From Globodera rostochiensis (lineage: Eukaryota; Nematoda; Chromadorea; Rhabditida; Heteroderidae): DNA of 64,000 bases. This document shows, piece after piece, positions 9,786 to 21,059 of this stretch (positions are counted from its first letter, which is position 1; every line of letters begins with the position of its first letter). The notes under the pieces were generated by a model. The model was not told the origin of the DNA. It searched no databases and saw only the letters and a list, made by a program, of their open reading frames with translations. The stretch covers positions 547,501-611,500 of the forward strand of contig JAEVLN010000001.1 in the NCBI GenBank assembly GCA_018350325.1. Reading direction: 5' to 3'. The position numbers and the translations under genes are program-made.

Positions 9786-12300
9786 ATCGAACCCTTCCCC
9801 AATGCCTTTTCCTCCGCCATCACAACCCCCCCCCCTCTCGCCCAATGCTTTTCCTCCCGCCATCACAACCCCCCCCCCTTCCCTCCCTCTCTCTCCCCCC
9901 CCCCCCAATGCTTTTTCCTCCGCCATCACAACCCCCCCCTCGCCCAATGCATTTTCCTCCGCCATCACAACCCCCCCCCTTCCCCTCCCTCTCTCCCCCC
10001 CCAATGCTTTTCCTCCGCCATCACAACCCCCCCCCCTCGCCCATGCTTTTCCTCCGCCATCACAACCCCCCCCCTTCCCCTCCCTCTCTCTCCCCCCCCC
10101 AATGCTTTCTCTCGCCATCACAACCCCCCCTCGCCCAATGCTTTTTCCTCCGCCATCACAACCCCCCCCTTTCCCTCCCTCTCCTCCCCCCCCAATGCTT
10201 TTGCCTCCGCCATCACAACCCCCCCACCTCCCTGCCCTAATGCTTTTCCTCCGCCATCACAAACCAACCCCCTTCCCTCCCTCTCTCTCCCCCCCCCAAT
10301 TGGCTTTTCTCCGCCAGCACAAAACCCCCCCCTCGCCCCATGCTTTCCTCCTCCATCACCACCCCCCCCCCTGCCCTCCTCCCCACTCACAACCCCCCCC
10401 CCAATGCTTTTCCTCCGCCATCACAACCCCCCCCCTCCCCCTCCCTTTCCCTCTCCTCCCCCCCCCAATGCTTTCCTCCGCCATCACCCCTCCCCCCTCC
10501 CCCCCCCAATGCTTTCCTCCGCCATCACAACCCCCCCCCCCCCCTCCCTCTCCTCTCCCCCTCTCCTCCCCCCCCAATGCTTTCCTCCGCCATCACAACC
10601 CCCCCCCCCGCCCAATGCTTTTCCTCCGCCATCACAACCCCCCCTTCCCCCCCTCCCTCCCCCCCCCAATGCTTTTCCTCCGCCATCACAACCCCCCCCT
10701 CGCCCAATGCTTTTCCTCCGCCATCACACCCTCCCCTCCCCCCCCCCCCTTTCCCCCCATCCCCCCCCCCCCCTTCCTCCCCCCCCACACCCCCCCCTCC
10801 CCCCTCCCTCACACCTCTCCCCCCCTCCACCAACTCCTCTCCCTCCGCCATCACCACCCCCCCCCCCCCAATGCTTTTACTCCGCCATCACAACAACCCC
10901 CCCACCCTGTCCCTCCCGCTCCCTCCCCCCCAATGCTTTTTTTTCCTCCGCCCTCACACACCCTCCCCCTCGGCCCAATGCTTTTCCTCCGCCATCACAA
11001 CCACCCCCCCCTTCCCCTCCCTCTCTCTCCCCCCCCCCAATGCTTTTCCTCCGCCATCACAACCCCCCCCTTCCCCTCCCTCTCTCTCCCCCCCCAATGC
11101 TTTCCTCCGCCATCACAACCCCCTCGCCAATGCTTTTCCTCCGCCATCACAACCCCCCCCCTCGCCCAATGCTTTTCCTCCGCCATCACAACCCCCCCCC
11201 CCTTCCCCTCCCTCTCTCTCCCCCCCCCAATGCTTTTCCTCCGCCATCACAACCCCCCCCCCTCGCCCAATGCTTTTCCTCCGCCATCAAACAACCCAAC
11301 CCCCCCCCCCCTTCCCCTCCCTCTCTTCCCCCCCCCCAATTGCTTTTCTCCGCCATCACAACCCCCCCCTCGCCAATGCTTTCCTCCGCCATCACAACCC
11401 CCCCCCCTCGCCCAATGCTTTTTCCTCCGTCATCACAACCCACCCCTCAGCCCAATGCTTTTCCCTCCGCCATCACAACCCCCCACCCCCTCGCCCAATG
11501 CGTTTCCTCCGCCATCACAAACCCCCCCCCTTCCCCCCAATGCTTTTCCTCCGCCCATCACAAACCCCCCCCCTTCCCTCCTCTCTCTCTCCCCCCCCCC
11601 AATGCTTTCCTCCTGCCTACACAAACCCCCCCCTCGCCCAATTCTTTTCCTCCGCCATCACAACCCCCCCCTCGCCCAATGCTTTTCCTCCGTCACACAA
11701 CCCCCCCTCGCCCAATGCTTTTGCCTCCGCCATCACAACCCTCCCCCCCCCCCCTCGCCCAATGCTTTCCTCCGCCATCACACACCCCCCCCGCCAATGC
11801 TTTTCCTCCGCCATCACAACCCCCCCCCCATCATGCTTTTCCTTCCGCCATCACACCCCCACCAATGCTTTTCCTCCGCCATCACAACCCCCCCCCTCGC
11901 CCAATGCTTTTCCTCCGCCATCACAAACCCCCCCCCCCAATGCTTTTCCTCCGCCATCACAACCCCCCCCCCTCGCCCAATGCTTTTCCTCCGCCATCAC
12001 AACCCCCCCCCCCAATGCTTTTCCTTCCGCCATCACAACCCCCCCCCCTCGCCCAATGCTTTTCCTCCGCCATCACAACCCCCCCCCCCCCAATGCTTTT
12101 CCTCCGCCATCACAACCCCCCCTTCCCCTCCCTCTCTCCCCCCCCCAATGCTTTTCCTCCGCCATCACAACCCCCCCCCCTCGCCCAATGCTTTTCCTCC
12201 GCCATCACAACCCCCCCCCTCGCCCAATGCTTTTCCTCCGTCATCACAACCCCCCCTCGCCCAATGCTTTTCCTCCGCCATCACAACCCCCCCCCCCTCC
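9786..12300. repeat. About 2.5-kb C-rich minisatellite, AATGCTTTTCCTCCGCCATCAC
   Basis: The core AATGCTTTTCCTCCGCCATC plus ACAACC is followed by a variable C run and either TCGCCC or TTCCCTCCCTCTCTCCCC. Repeat spacing is therefore about 38-75 bp. Many dozens of copies are present, with small base differences and homopolymer length changes. The array gives Pro-rich open frames of 682-929 codons in more than one frame, the signature of a repeat rather than a protein gene. Confidence 0.95.
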
Positions 12301-13207
12301 CCCCCCCCTCCCCCCCCCCCCCCCCCCTCCCATTTCTAATTTGCTCTCGACCTTTCCTCGGTGCCACAAAAAAAAGAATCGGAAATGAATTAGACGGGAA
12401 GGGCACAAAAGAAGGGCACAAAAGATTGCCAAATGTGTTATTGTTGTGCATCGCTCTCTCAATTCAGTGCATTCGTTTCCGCCAGTTCTAAATTCACGTA
12501 CCCAAAATCAGCTTTATGTTGGACAAAGAAAGAATAAAAAGTTGGGGGGGGGGGAGGGTATTGCAAAGCATTCAAATGAGATGGATGGGAAAGTCGGTGG
12601 ATGCATAAGCAAACTGAAGGTGGGGGAGGGGGAGGGGGCGGAGGATATGCAAATTGAGCGGCGGGGGGTGAAGAACGCGAAAGGGGGGGGGGGCGTTGGT
12701 CGAGTGTCCTCAAAAATTGGCCATATATCCCAAAAATGGTTGTTCCAAATTAAATCGATCGAAGACGGGAAATGCAATTAAATGTACGTACAGTCCGGTC
12801 AGTGAATTAGCCATTCTTCCTCTCCCCGGTTTTCAATTTGCTTTCTCCATTCTTTCATTAACAAACAAATCAACCGATCGTTTTTGAAGCCCCCCCCCCC
12901 TCTGATCAACAGGCAGTCTTCCGTCAATCACAGCGGCCCGGCCTACCTTCTGCTTGATCCGTCCTTCGGATTCCCATCCCCACAACCCAGCCACTCACAT
13001 CACTCCCCCCCCCCCATCTCCCTCCCCCTCCCCCCCCCCCTCTCTCCCCCCCCCCCCTCAACCCCCCCCCCCCCTCTCCCCCCCCATCATCCTTCCGGCA
13101 AATCGTCATTCTGACCTTATTTCATCCCTTACACAATGTCATCCTGTCAGAATTGAGTTGGGTGGCTGAAGATTCAGAAACAATGATATCGAACTCCTCC
13201 AACCCGT
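12301..13207. other. Spacer with poly-C and poly-G tracts, no gene seen
   Basis: This follows directly from the C-rich array. It contains poly-G tracts at about 12543-12552 and 12683-12692 and a C/T-rich block at 13007-13086. The short frames here carry no domain and overlap each other on both strands. Confidence 0.5.
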
Positions 13208-13316
13208 CAAGTCCCCCCCCCGCTTACTCCCCCCGCTTACTCCCCCCGCTTACTCCCCCCGCTTACTCCCCCCGCTTACTCCCCCCGCTTACTCCCCCCG
13301 CTTACCTCCCTCAGCA
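13208..13316. repeat. 13-bp tandem repeat CCCCCCGCTTACT
   Basis: About eight copies of CCCCCCGCTTACT in near-perfect tandem, the last diverging into GCTTACCTCCCTC. No coding function is apparent. Confidence 0.9.
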
Positions 13317-13769
13317 GTCCTCATCTCCCCCCTCCCCTCCCCTCCCCTCCCCAAATTCTCATTTTTCTTTCTCCCCTTTTACTTTGCGACCGACCGGTCA
13401 TTTTCCGTCTTCGTCTCACCCGCCCCCCCCCCCCGCTTCCAACTGAAATTCAACACCCGCGCTTTCCCCCTTTCTCCCCTTTTGTCCTTCGCTTTTTCGA
13501 GTTTCTGCTCTTCACTTCTCAGAAGCTTTATTATTTATCCAGCCGCCCTAATCCCGCGCTGATTCCCGACCTTCTGCCGCCTTCCGTATTTCTTTTACAG
13601 TAAAAGCAAATTCGATTCGTTTCCCTCCCACGAGAGAAGCTAAGCAAAACGACCAATTGATGCTTTATCAGCTGACCATCGTTCACTGCCAGTTTTGTCG
13701 GCTGTTTTTGCCCTAAGCCCTCTCGTCGACAACAGCTCTATCCATTTTCACACGTTTCCATACATTCTA

Positions 13770-14035
13770 CAGCCTCCTCCCCCCCCTCCCCCCCCCCTCT
13801 CTCCCCCCCCCTCAACCCCCCCCCCTCAACCCCCCCCCCCTCTCCCCCTCCACCCCCCACCCCCCCCACCTCTCCCCCTCCACCCCCCACCCCCCCCCTC
13901 TCCCCCCCCCTCTCCCCCCCCCCTCAACCCCCCCCCCTCAACCCCCCCCCCCTCTCCCCCCCACCCCCCACCCCCCCTCTCCCCCCCCCCTCAACCCCCC
14001 CTCAACCCCCCACCCTTCCTCTACCCTCCCCCACT
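13770..14035. repeat. C-rich repeat with CTCAACCCCCC and CTCTCCCC units
   Basis: Low-complexity tandem arrangement of C runs separated by TCAA, TCTC or CCACCCC. A similar but shorter block lies at 13007-13086, and pure C runs broken by single T continue at 14200-14262. The array is best read as unstable simple sequence. Confidence 0.85.
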
Positions 14036-14749
14036 CCTCACCGATCCGATCATCATTTCCAACCGATTTGTTTTGTACCGTCCAGCCCCTTACGGCTTCG
14101 CTTGTTCACCTTACACTCATAGACAGACATTCCATCCGGCCTTCTCCGGCCACTTTTGCCCTTTCCTCCTCTTCGTTTGCCTTTTCTGATTATTCATCCC
14201 CACCCCCCCCCCTCCCCCCCCCCCCTCCCCCCCCCCTCCCCCCCCCCCCCTCCCCCCCCCTTCCATTCTCTTTCCTCTCCCACCCAACAAACGATTCATT
14301 CATCCATTTTCCTAACTCTCCAATGGCCCGATGAAGCTGCTGGTATCAGAGGGGGGATGGCGGGGGGGGGGGGGGGGACGCGTGCCTTCGGTGATGTGTC
14401 TTCTCCCACTCCTATCCCCGCCAGCGCTGTTTATTCCAGTCATCGCTTCACCCAACCAATTGACTGTCTGTTTGCACAGTTTCCCCCCCCCCTTCGCTTC
14501 TTCTCCCTTATTCATCATCCACTTAATAAAACCTCAAGCGCCTTGTTCTCTTCTGATCGATGTCCTTTTTTTAGCTTTATTCCAAATTTCTCTGCCCCCC
14601 CGCCGCCCTTTTCTCCAAAAGTTGGCCATTGCCGTGTTTAGAGTTAGTTATGTGTATAAGACACTGACTTTGTTCAAAGTTTTGCCGTCCCTTTATTCTC
14701 TGATCAGTGAAATCAATCGGCTGACTTTGGCTTTTCCGTCCTTTCCCCG
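14036..14749. other. Upstream region of the membrane-protein gene
   Basis: Poly-C (14200-14262), poly-G (14361-14377) and unique sequence with no recognisable exon. The next gene starts at 14750. Confidence 0.4.
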
Positions 14750-16891
14750 ATGGCATTTTTCCTCTGCGTCCTTTTCTTCGGCACCATTCTGAGAAACGGC
14801 GCCGCCGCCTCATCGGGCAATGGCCATTTTGCTCAGCAACAATTGCCGGTCAGTTTATGCCCGCCTCGCCCCGCAAAGTGTCCGTTCGGCGCCTTCCCTT
14901 TGAAATGCCAATTTTAGGGCTATTTCACCTACGGCGGAGGACCGAATGACGACACGCGTCGGATGGATTCGGAGAGCGACCAGCGCAGGCAGCAGCAGCT
15001 GGGCAGGGTGAGGGCTTTTAACTGAACGAGTTCCGTCGATGTACCGCTTCCTTTTGTTGCGCACAATCGGACTAAACCCTCTCGTTTGAGACCAGCCGTC
15101 GCCACTCCTCCGACCACTTCTCCCAACAGCGTCCGCAAATGTCCGACAACCAACAGAGAAAGCCCGGCGGCTGGAGTTTCGGGGAAAAGGACAAGTGTCA
15201 AGAACGTTGTGAATTGGACTGTTTCACGTTTCCCTTTACCGACATGGGCGACACGATCAAGGAGTTCGAGCAGCCAAGGTTAATCTGGATCTGCACTCAG
15301 GTGACTGATCAAAGTCGAGACTAGTATTGTTACTTTTGACGGCGGAGTTCGGTATATCGTTCCATTTCAGTTGAAGCCGCCGTCACGACCATTCCACGAG
15401 AAAATAGTGAACCACGTCACCAACGCCTCTCTGTTCGAATACGTCATCTTCGGAGTCGTTCTTATGGCCGTGATCGTTTGCTTTGTGTGCGGGTGCTATC
15501 AGGTCGTCTTGCAGTTAAATGGCTGGGTTTTGGCCTATTATTTGAGTGGGGGGAGGGGGTACCTCCGCTTACCCCCAGGGGAAACTTTTCAAGGCCCCTC
15601 CTCCTGACCAATTCCCGACCCCCTTCCCCTGCAGTGCTGTTGTCGACAGAATCCCCACGACGGCCGTCACTCGAGCAGATCTTTCATTGAGGAGAGGAAC
15701 ACGGACTGCTCCAATTTTGCCAACCATTTTGGGGCGCAGACAAAGTCAAATCACGTGGGAAGTGCGGGCACAAACACTGAAAGGGAGTCATTGACCAACG
15801 GAGGCGCCACTCAAATTGGGTGAGGAGGGAAAGGCAAAACGAAATCTATTAGAATTGGACAAAGTGTCGAATTCAGTGACGGGAGGGAGAGAGGGAGGGG
15901 GGGGGGGGGAATACGGGAAGACGTCGGATTTAGACAAAGTGTCGAGTTCAGTGGATTTAGACAAGTGTCGAATTCAGTGACGGGAGGGAGGGGGGGGGGG
16001 GAAGACGTCGGATTTAGACAAAGTGTCGAATTCAGTGGATTTAGACAAAGTGTCGAATTCAGTGACGGGAAGGGGGGGAAGACGGGAAGACGTCGGATTT
16101 AGACAAAGTGTCGAATTCAGTGGATTTAGACAAAGTGTCGAATTCAGTGACGGGAAGGGGGGGAAGACGGGAAGACGTCGGATTTAGACAAAGTGTCGAA
16201 TTCAGTGACGGGAGGGAGGGGGGGGGGAGACGTCGGATTTAGACAAAGTGTCAGGGGGGGGAGACGTCGGATTTAGACAAAGTGTCAAATTCAGTGACGG
16301 GAGGGGGGGGGGGAGACGTCGGATTTAGACAAAGTGTCAAATTCAGTGACGGGAGAGGGGGGGGGGGGAGACGTCGGATTTAGACAAAGTGTCAAATTCA
16401 GTGACGGGAGGGGGGGGGGGAGACGTCGGATTTAGACAAAGTGTCAAATTCAGTGACGGGAGAGGGGGGGGGAGACGTCGGATTTAGACAAAGTGTCGAA
16501 TTCAGTGACGGGAGGGAGGGGGGGGGGGAGACGTCGGATTTAGACAAAGTGTCAGGGGGGGAGACGTCGGATTTAGACAAAGTGTCAAATTCAGTGACGG
16601 GAGGGGGGGGGGGGGAGACGTCGGATTTAGACAAAGTGTCAAATTCAGTGACGGGAGGGGGGGGGGGGGGGGGGAGACGTCGGATTTAGACAAAGTGTCA
16701 AATTCAGTGACGGGAGAGGGGGGGGAGACGTCGGATTTAGACAAAGTGTCAAATTCAGTGACGGGCTCATTCATCCGACGCCCCTTTCGTCGTCGGGAAA
16801 AAACGGCGGCCCGCCGCTGTCCTTCGGCCGCCCCCCTCAGCACCAATCGCACACATTCGCCGTCGGTCCCAACGATCAGTCGGCCATCTGA
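14750..16891 (+). CDS. Single-pass membrane protein with signal peptide, unknown role
   Basis: Six exons are read: 14750-14848, 14918-15007, 15091-15300, 15371-15502, 15635-15819 and 16759-16891, giving about 282 residues with phases that join. The product begins with a signal peptide (MAFFLCVLFFGTI). A Gly/Gln-rich stretch and a cysteine cluster (KCQERCELDC) follow, then one membrane helix (YVIFGVVLMAVIVCFVCGCY) and a cysteine/serine-rich polar tail ending in GPNDQSAI. Predicted topology is type I. The fifth intron, 15820-16758, is almost entirely a 50-bp minisatellite whose last unit provides the acceptor. Without that splice the protein would end at 15823 after ATQIG. I do not recognise the family. 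Confidence 0.7.
15851..16765. repeat. About 50-bp minisatellite inside an intron
   Basis: Units read GACGTCGGATTTAGACAAAG, then TGTCAAATTCAGTGACGGG, then a poly-G tail of 6-20 bases. Some units lack part of this and read TTCAGTGGATTTAGAC. Every full unit contains AATTCAGTGACGGG, which resembles a nematode 3' splice site. Confidence 0.95.
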
Positions 16892-17607
16892 TTAGTACCA
16901 TTTACCAGCGAATCTTCGCCCCTCCCATGGCATTTTGCCCCTCCGTCCGTTTTAGGGTCTGAACGATGGCGTGCCTTCGAGTGCCATGGCCAACTTTGAC
17001 TTTGCCAAGAGAAGAGAGCTTCTCCTCTCAACTAATCTCTGTTTTGCGCAATTTTTATTTTTGTGGGCCAACCCGCGGGTATTTGTTAACAAATCATCCC
17101 CCCCACGGCAAAATGTTCTTTCTCATCTGCACTAATTAATCAATTAATTATTGACTTAAATGATATAATAACTTCTCTTCCTTTTTCATTCTTTCCCTTC
17201 TTCTTTCAACACCCTCAACTCGCGTCGCTTTAATTGTACATGTGTAAAATAAAATAAAAAGTATCCATCGAATTCATAATCATTTCCTCCCCTAATCACA
17301 TTACCCAGCAAAAACTGTTTTTGCTTTTCATTGTGTTATTTGTTACCGTTTGTTGGCACTTATACATTCTGAGTCTGTTTGTACGGCATTATTTTATTAC
17401 ATTTTGATAGAATTCGTTTGAATGGTTAAGTGCAAATATCCCTCCGTATTTATGCCCTCTCCCTCTTTCCTTGAAGAATCGTGGCTAAAGCAGTCTGATC
17501 GATCAGTGGGTTAGCAAAGTGCCTTAATGTATTGTTCACCACATATTTATGAATGTGTTTATATTTCGTCTTTTATGCAATTAAATATAAATATTTTAAA
17601 TGTTTTG
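16892..17607. other. Intergenic region between convergent genes
   Basis: AT-rich sequence between the + strand membrane-protein gene and the minus-strand BORCS8 gene, so it probably holds both 3' untranslated regions. AATAAA-like strings occur at about 17250-17262. A short open stretch after TTTTAG at about 16955 (GLNDGVPSSAM) could be an extra exon but is not supported. Confidence 0.4.
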
Positions 17608-18264
17608 CTACAATTTTTCATTTGCGTTCGCATTGTCCGAAACGACACTTCGCTTCCGCACCATTTCATGCTCAATTTGCTGTTTGAAGTAGACCGAATT
17701 CCTCAGCGCGCTTTGAATCCGCTCGAAAGTCGGCTGCGCCTTTTTCATTTGGTCCAATGTTCTTAATTAATTTCGACAATTCGAAATGCCATGCCAAAGT
17801 CAAACAGCACTGAATAGCGTTGTCCAAGTCAAAACAAGCGCCTTGGATGTTGCCGTTCTGCTGACCCATCTGATGGCGTCTTGAGAATGGCGTCAGGATT
17901 AGGGAATTTGTCCAGTTTTTTGGTTAAAAGAGAACGATTCACGGCACCTCACGACCAATCTGGGGACCATTTTGTTGGCGTGCTCCTGCAACCGATAGAG
18001 TGCCATCGACGGGTCGTGGTCGAGGATGTGCACACTCTCCGACAAACGCTCGGCGACTTAATGAGAGGGGTAAAACCCTAAAACTCAGGCCCGAATCGGC
18101 AATTGGGCTTCACCCAGAAGCGGTGGTAACTATCGCCCCGCCGCTACCTTTTGTGGCCGAACACTTTCAGTACTACGATTGATTTTGGGAGTACAAGATG
18201 ACTTACTTTGCTTTGATCGGAGGTGCAGCTCGCGGCTGATCGGAGGAGAACTTTGGGGCTTCAT
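17608..18264 (-). CDS. BORCS8: BLOC-1-related complex subunit 8 (BORCS8)
   Basis: This small spliced gene matches BORCS8 (MEF2BNB), a subunit of BORC, which recruits Arl8 to lysosomes for kinesin-driven movement. Exon 1 is 18264-18207 (MKPQSSPPIS) and exon 2 starts at 18056. They join to read ERLSESVHILDHDPSMALYR then LQEH, corresponding to the vertebrate SVYVLANEPSVALYRLQEH. A third exon gives MGQQNGNIQGACFDLDNAIQ and the last gives RIQSALRNSVYFKQQIEHEM (vertebrate SSVYFR), ending at 17608. The donor of the third exon is not a clean GT, so that junction is uncertain. An acceptor CCACAG lies 2 nt upstream of the ATG. Confidence 0.85.
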
Positions 18265-18270
18265 TTCTGT
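18265..18270 (-). promoter_or_regulatory. Putative trans-splice acceptor of BORCS8
   Basis: Read on the minus strand, TTTTTGTCCACAG is followed by AA and then the ATG. No upstream exon is needed, so this fits a spliced-leader acceptor. Confidence 0.5.
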
Positions 18271-18530
18271 GGACAAAAATTAAATTTGGAAAAAACACCG
18301 AAATGAAAGTTAATGTTGCCATAGGAACAATGCACAATGCAAAACAACCACTTTGAAATTTAATGATGAATTTATTATAAAATCAACGATGGCACACATT
18401 CCTTCGGACATTTGACAATTTCCAATTTGACTCAGTTGCCTTCAGCGTTTTGTTCTTTAATGGTTTAAAAGCAATGGAAGTGAATGTGTGCGAGAAATGA
18501 GATGATCTCAGAATGAATTATCAAAGTTCG

Positions 18531-20903
18531 TCAATTGTTATTGGACAAATGCGTAGACATTGCCCTGCTTTGAACCCGGGAGAACAAATCGGAGCCGGAA
18601 ATCTCCTCCAAAGCCTTTAAAAATTAAATCCAACGCCATCAAATTAACTTAACTTTTATTCCATTGTCACCTGTTTGGCCGTTTTGCCCTCCTTGAGCCG
18701 GCGTGCCAAATGGAAGATTCCCTGGGCGTATTCCTCCTCTCTGAACGACCGGCCGGCCATGTCAAAGTTTCCCCTCCCCCCCCCCCCCTCCCACTCACGT
18801 AAGTTCGCCCTTCTTCTTCATCAGCCCTAACTCTTTGATCAGTTCAGTGCGTTCCCGGGCCTCGTCCTCAATCCGAACGCGATTCTCGAAGAAGTGCAGC
18901 AGTTCCTTCTCCTCTCGCAGCTCGGCTGCTCGCTTCCGAACTTCGCTCAGCCGTGCCAAATGTTCCGCGCGTTGCGCCTGCGGGGAATTTAGAAAATGGC
19001 ATTTATTGTCCTCTGAGGTCGAATTGGACACTCCGATATGCGCGACCTGACTGTGAATGAGTTCCTTTCTGTGCCGGGCCCATTCCCTAAAGTCCTTCCG
19101 CTGTCTTTCCAGCAATTGCCGCTCCTTCTCCCTGCTAATGGGTCGAAATCGCATGGCTAACACTGCGGAAAGTTTATCGGATGCTTTCGTATTGCCAGCG
19201 CCAAATTCGGCACTTTTTTGTTCAATCAATTCCTGAAATAGAAAATAAAATAAATCGAATCAAAAAAAAAATCGTTGGTAAACGAACTTTCAATGCCAGT
19301 TCCTCTCGCTCTTCAGTGCTTTCGTCGCTTTTTCTGTCCTCAGTTTGCTTTTCAGTCGCTTCAGCAAAATTCAAAAGTTGCTGCGAAAGCAGCACGGCGG
19401 CGCGAATTATGTCACGTTCAGATGACTCAACTGCAATAATATTGAGAATTAGCCACCAAAAGGAGAGAACACTCGCCGAAAATAGTGCCCACAACCTTCC
19501 CCTTCAGTTACCCCCTGCCGACCCCGAAAACAGTGAAAAGGAAAAGCAATCCCCCGACATACCGACCCCGAAGAGAGTAAGAAAATTGGGGAAATTACGT
19601 AATTTTAACGAATGGACTGACCTCTCGCATTTCCGCCTGGCGCAAATCGTCTCCGCCAGTCCCTTGGCTTCGGCCCATTTCCGCTGCAATATAAGCCCCA
19701 CAATTCTAATCGCTTCGCTCAGCGTTTCGTCGCTCCTTTTCTCATTGGTTTCGGCAAATTTCAAGTGCCATGAAAGCCATTCGAGAGACTTTCCCGCTAG
19801 CTGATCGGCCTCAGTCTGATCGAAATGACCGTCCCAATGCGGATTCTTCAGGAACGGGTAGCGAAAAAGACGCTGAACGACAAAAGGCTCTGCGTCAATG
19901 GCATAACGTATTTATAATTAATTGGCAAAGTTCGTTAATGAATGATTGGCAATGAATGCTTCTCGAATTCAGACCACATTCTCCTCGTTGAAGTTGGTCT
20001 CCTCCTCCAATGTTGGCGGAACTTTCGGATGAATTTGGTCGTCGAATATTCTCTCGGCATTTGGCAACTCCGTCCACTCGAGAAGTGCCCGTGTCGCGAG
20101 GAAATTGAGCAGGGGGAAATCGAACAGCTCCTGCAACACCACATAAGTGGCCAACTTTGCTGCATCTGAAGGAAAAGACAAAGTATATTTTATTCAGGAA
20201 GGTCTCCTGTCTTTGACTGATCGGTTCAGCTTAAAATAGCTGACATTGCACTCTTGCAGAGCAGAGAAAGTGATCCAAGAATAGGCAGCAAATGTGCTCG
20301 TTCGGGAAAATGCCGTAGTTTATCTGGAGGGACAAAAGAGCAAATGCCGGAACGTTAAAATGCCGTAACCGGATCATTCAGCAGTTTCATAAAAGTGTCC
20401 AAGTCACCAGATTCCAACAGAAGCCGGCAGACGGTGTATCTGACAACAAATCGGGCATTGGGGTAAATTGCCAAAAGTTAGGTCAGACTCTGTGGACGGC
20501 AACAAGTCGGGCGCAGAATTTGTGTGCCGGAGTTTGTAGCAGAGGTCGACCAAATCGCCGATCTGATCGGAAGTCACGGGGACGGAGCAGGCCAAATCCA
20601 AATCGACCGCACTTAAATGCGTAGGATGAAACTAGCAAATAATCTTAGAACACACCTTGCCTTTCCGCCACTGCTAAACTTCTTCTGAACCGCAATCAAC
20701 CACTCGAAATTGGCACCGCCAAGCTCGTCCACGCTCAATTGGCCCAGCCGGTTGCCCCATTCGGCCGGGAGAGAGAAATCGGAGTTGAGAAATTTGTGAG
20801 ACGAATTGGACGCCCCGACCGTTGTACACGGGCGGAACAAAGCATGGCGATTAACGAAAAGTCCAGAACGGAGAACAAAAAGACCGGCACGAAAAACAGG
20901 CAT
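18531..20903 (-). CDS. MRPS27: Mitochondrial ribosomal protein S27
   Basis: This gene encodes a PPR-type protein of the small mitochondrial ribosomal subunit. The N-terminus from 20903 is a basic, hydrophobic transit peptide (MPVFRAGLFVLRSGLF). Diagnostic segments are INYGIFPNEHICCLFLDHFL (human VQYGIFPDNFTFNLLMDSF) and VVLQELFDFPLLNFLATRAL (human [20 protein letters not shown]). The C-terminal half is a charged coiled coil (LREEKELLHFFENRVRIEDE). Introns include one of about 58 nt inside the first third and a suspicious 25-nt G-rich one at 18774-18798. The last two exons (GNFDMAGRSFREEEYAQG, then ALEEISGSDLFSRVQSR) keep frame to a stop at 18531, but their homology is less clear. A TTTTTGTAG acceptor lies 5 nt upstream of the ATG. 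The gene follows HINFP after 156 nt. Confidence 0.85.
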
Positions 20904-20915
20904 AAATTCTACAAA
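20904..20915 (-). promoter_or_regulatory. Putative trans-splice acceptor of MRPS27
   Basis: TACTTTTTGTAG on the minus strand, followed by AATTT and ATG. It lies in the 156-nt gap after the HINFP-like stop codon, as expected for an internal gene of a nematode operon. Confidence 0.5.
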
Positions 20916-21059
20916 AAGTAACCAAAACAAATGATAAAAAGCCAGACAATTTATTTTCACATACTCTTAGATTAATTTACTAATCAACATCATCAAAAAC
21001 ACAGACAGAAGTTGTGACTTCATTAAACAGAAAAAAAATAAATATAAAGAGCATAATTA

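Noticed and set aside
9702..12491. 929-, 852- and 682-codon Pro-rich open frames
   Set aside because: They overlap in different phases over one C-rich minisatellite and change frame with homopolymer length, as expected for an artefact.
13695..14641. Pro/Ser-rich frames around the C-rich repeat
   Set aside because: Low complexity created by C runs; adjacent frames read equally well.
16955..17065. Possible extra exon GLNDGVPSSAMANFDFAKRR after TTTTAG
   Set aside because: The preceding exon ends with a clean stop at 16891, and no donor that would skip it was found.
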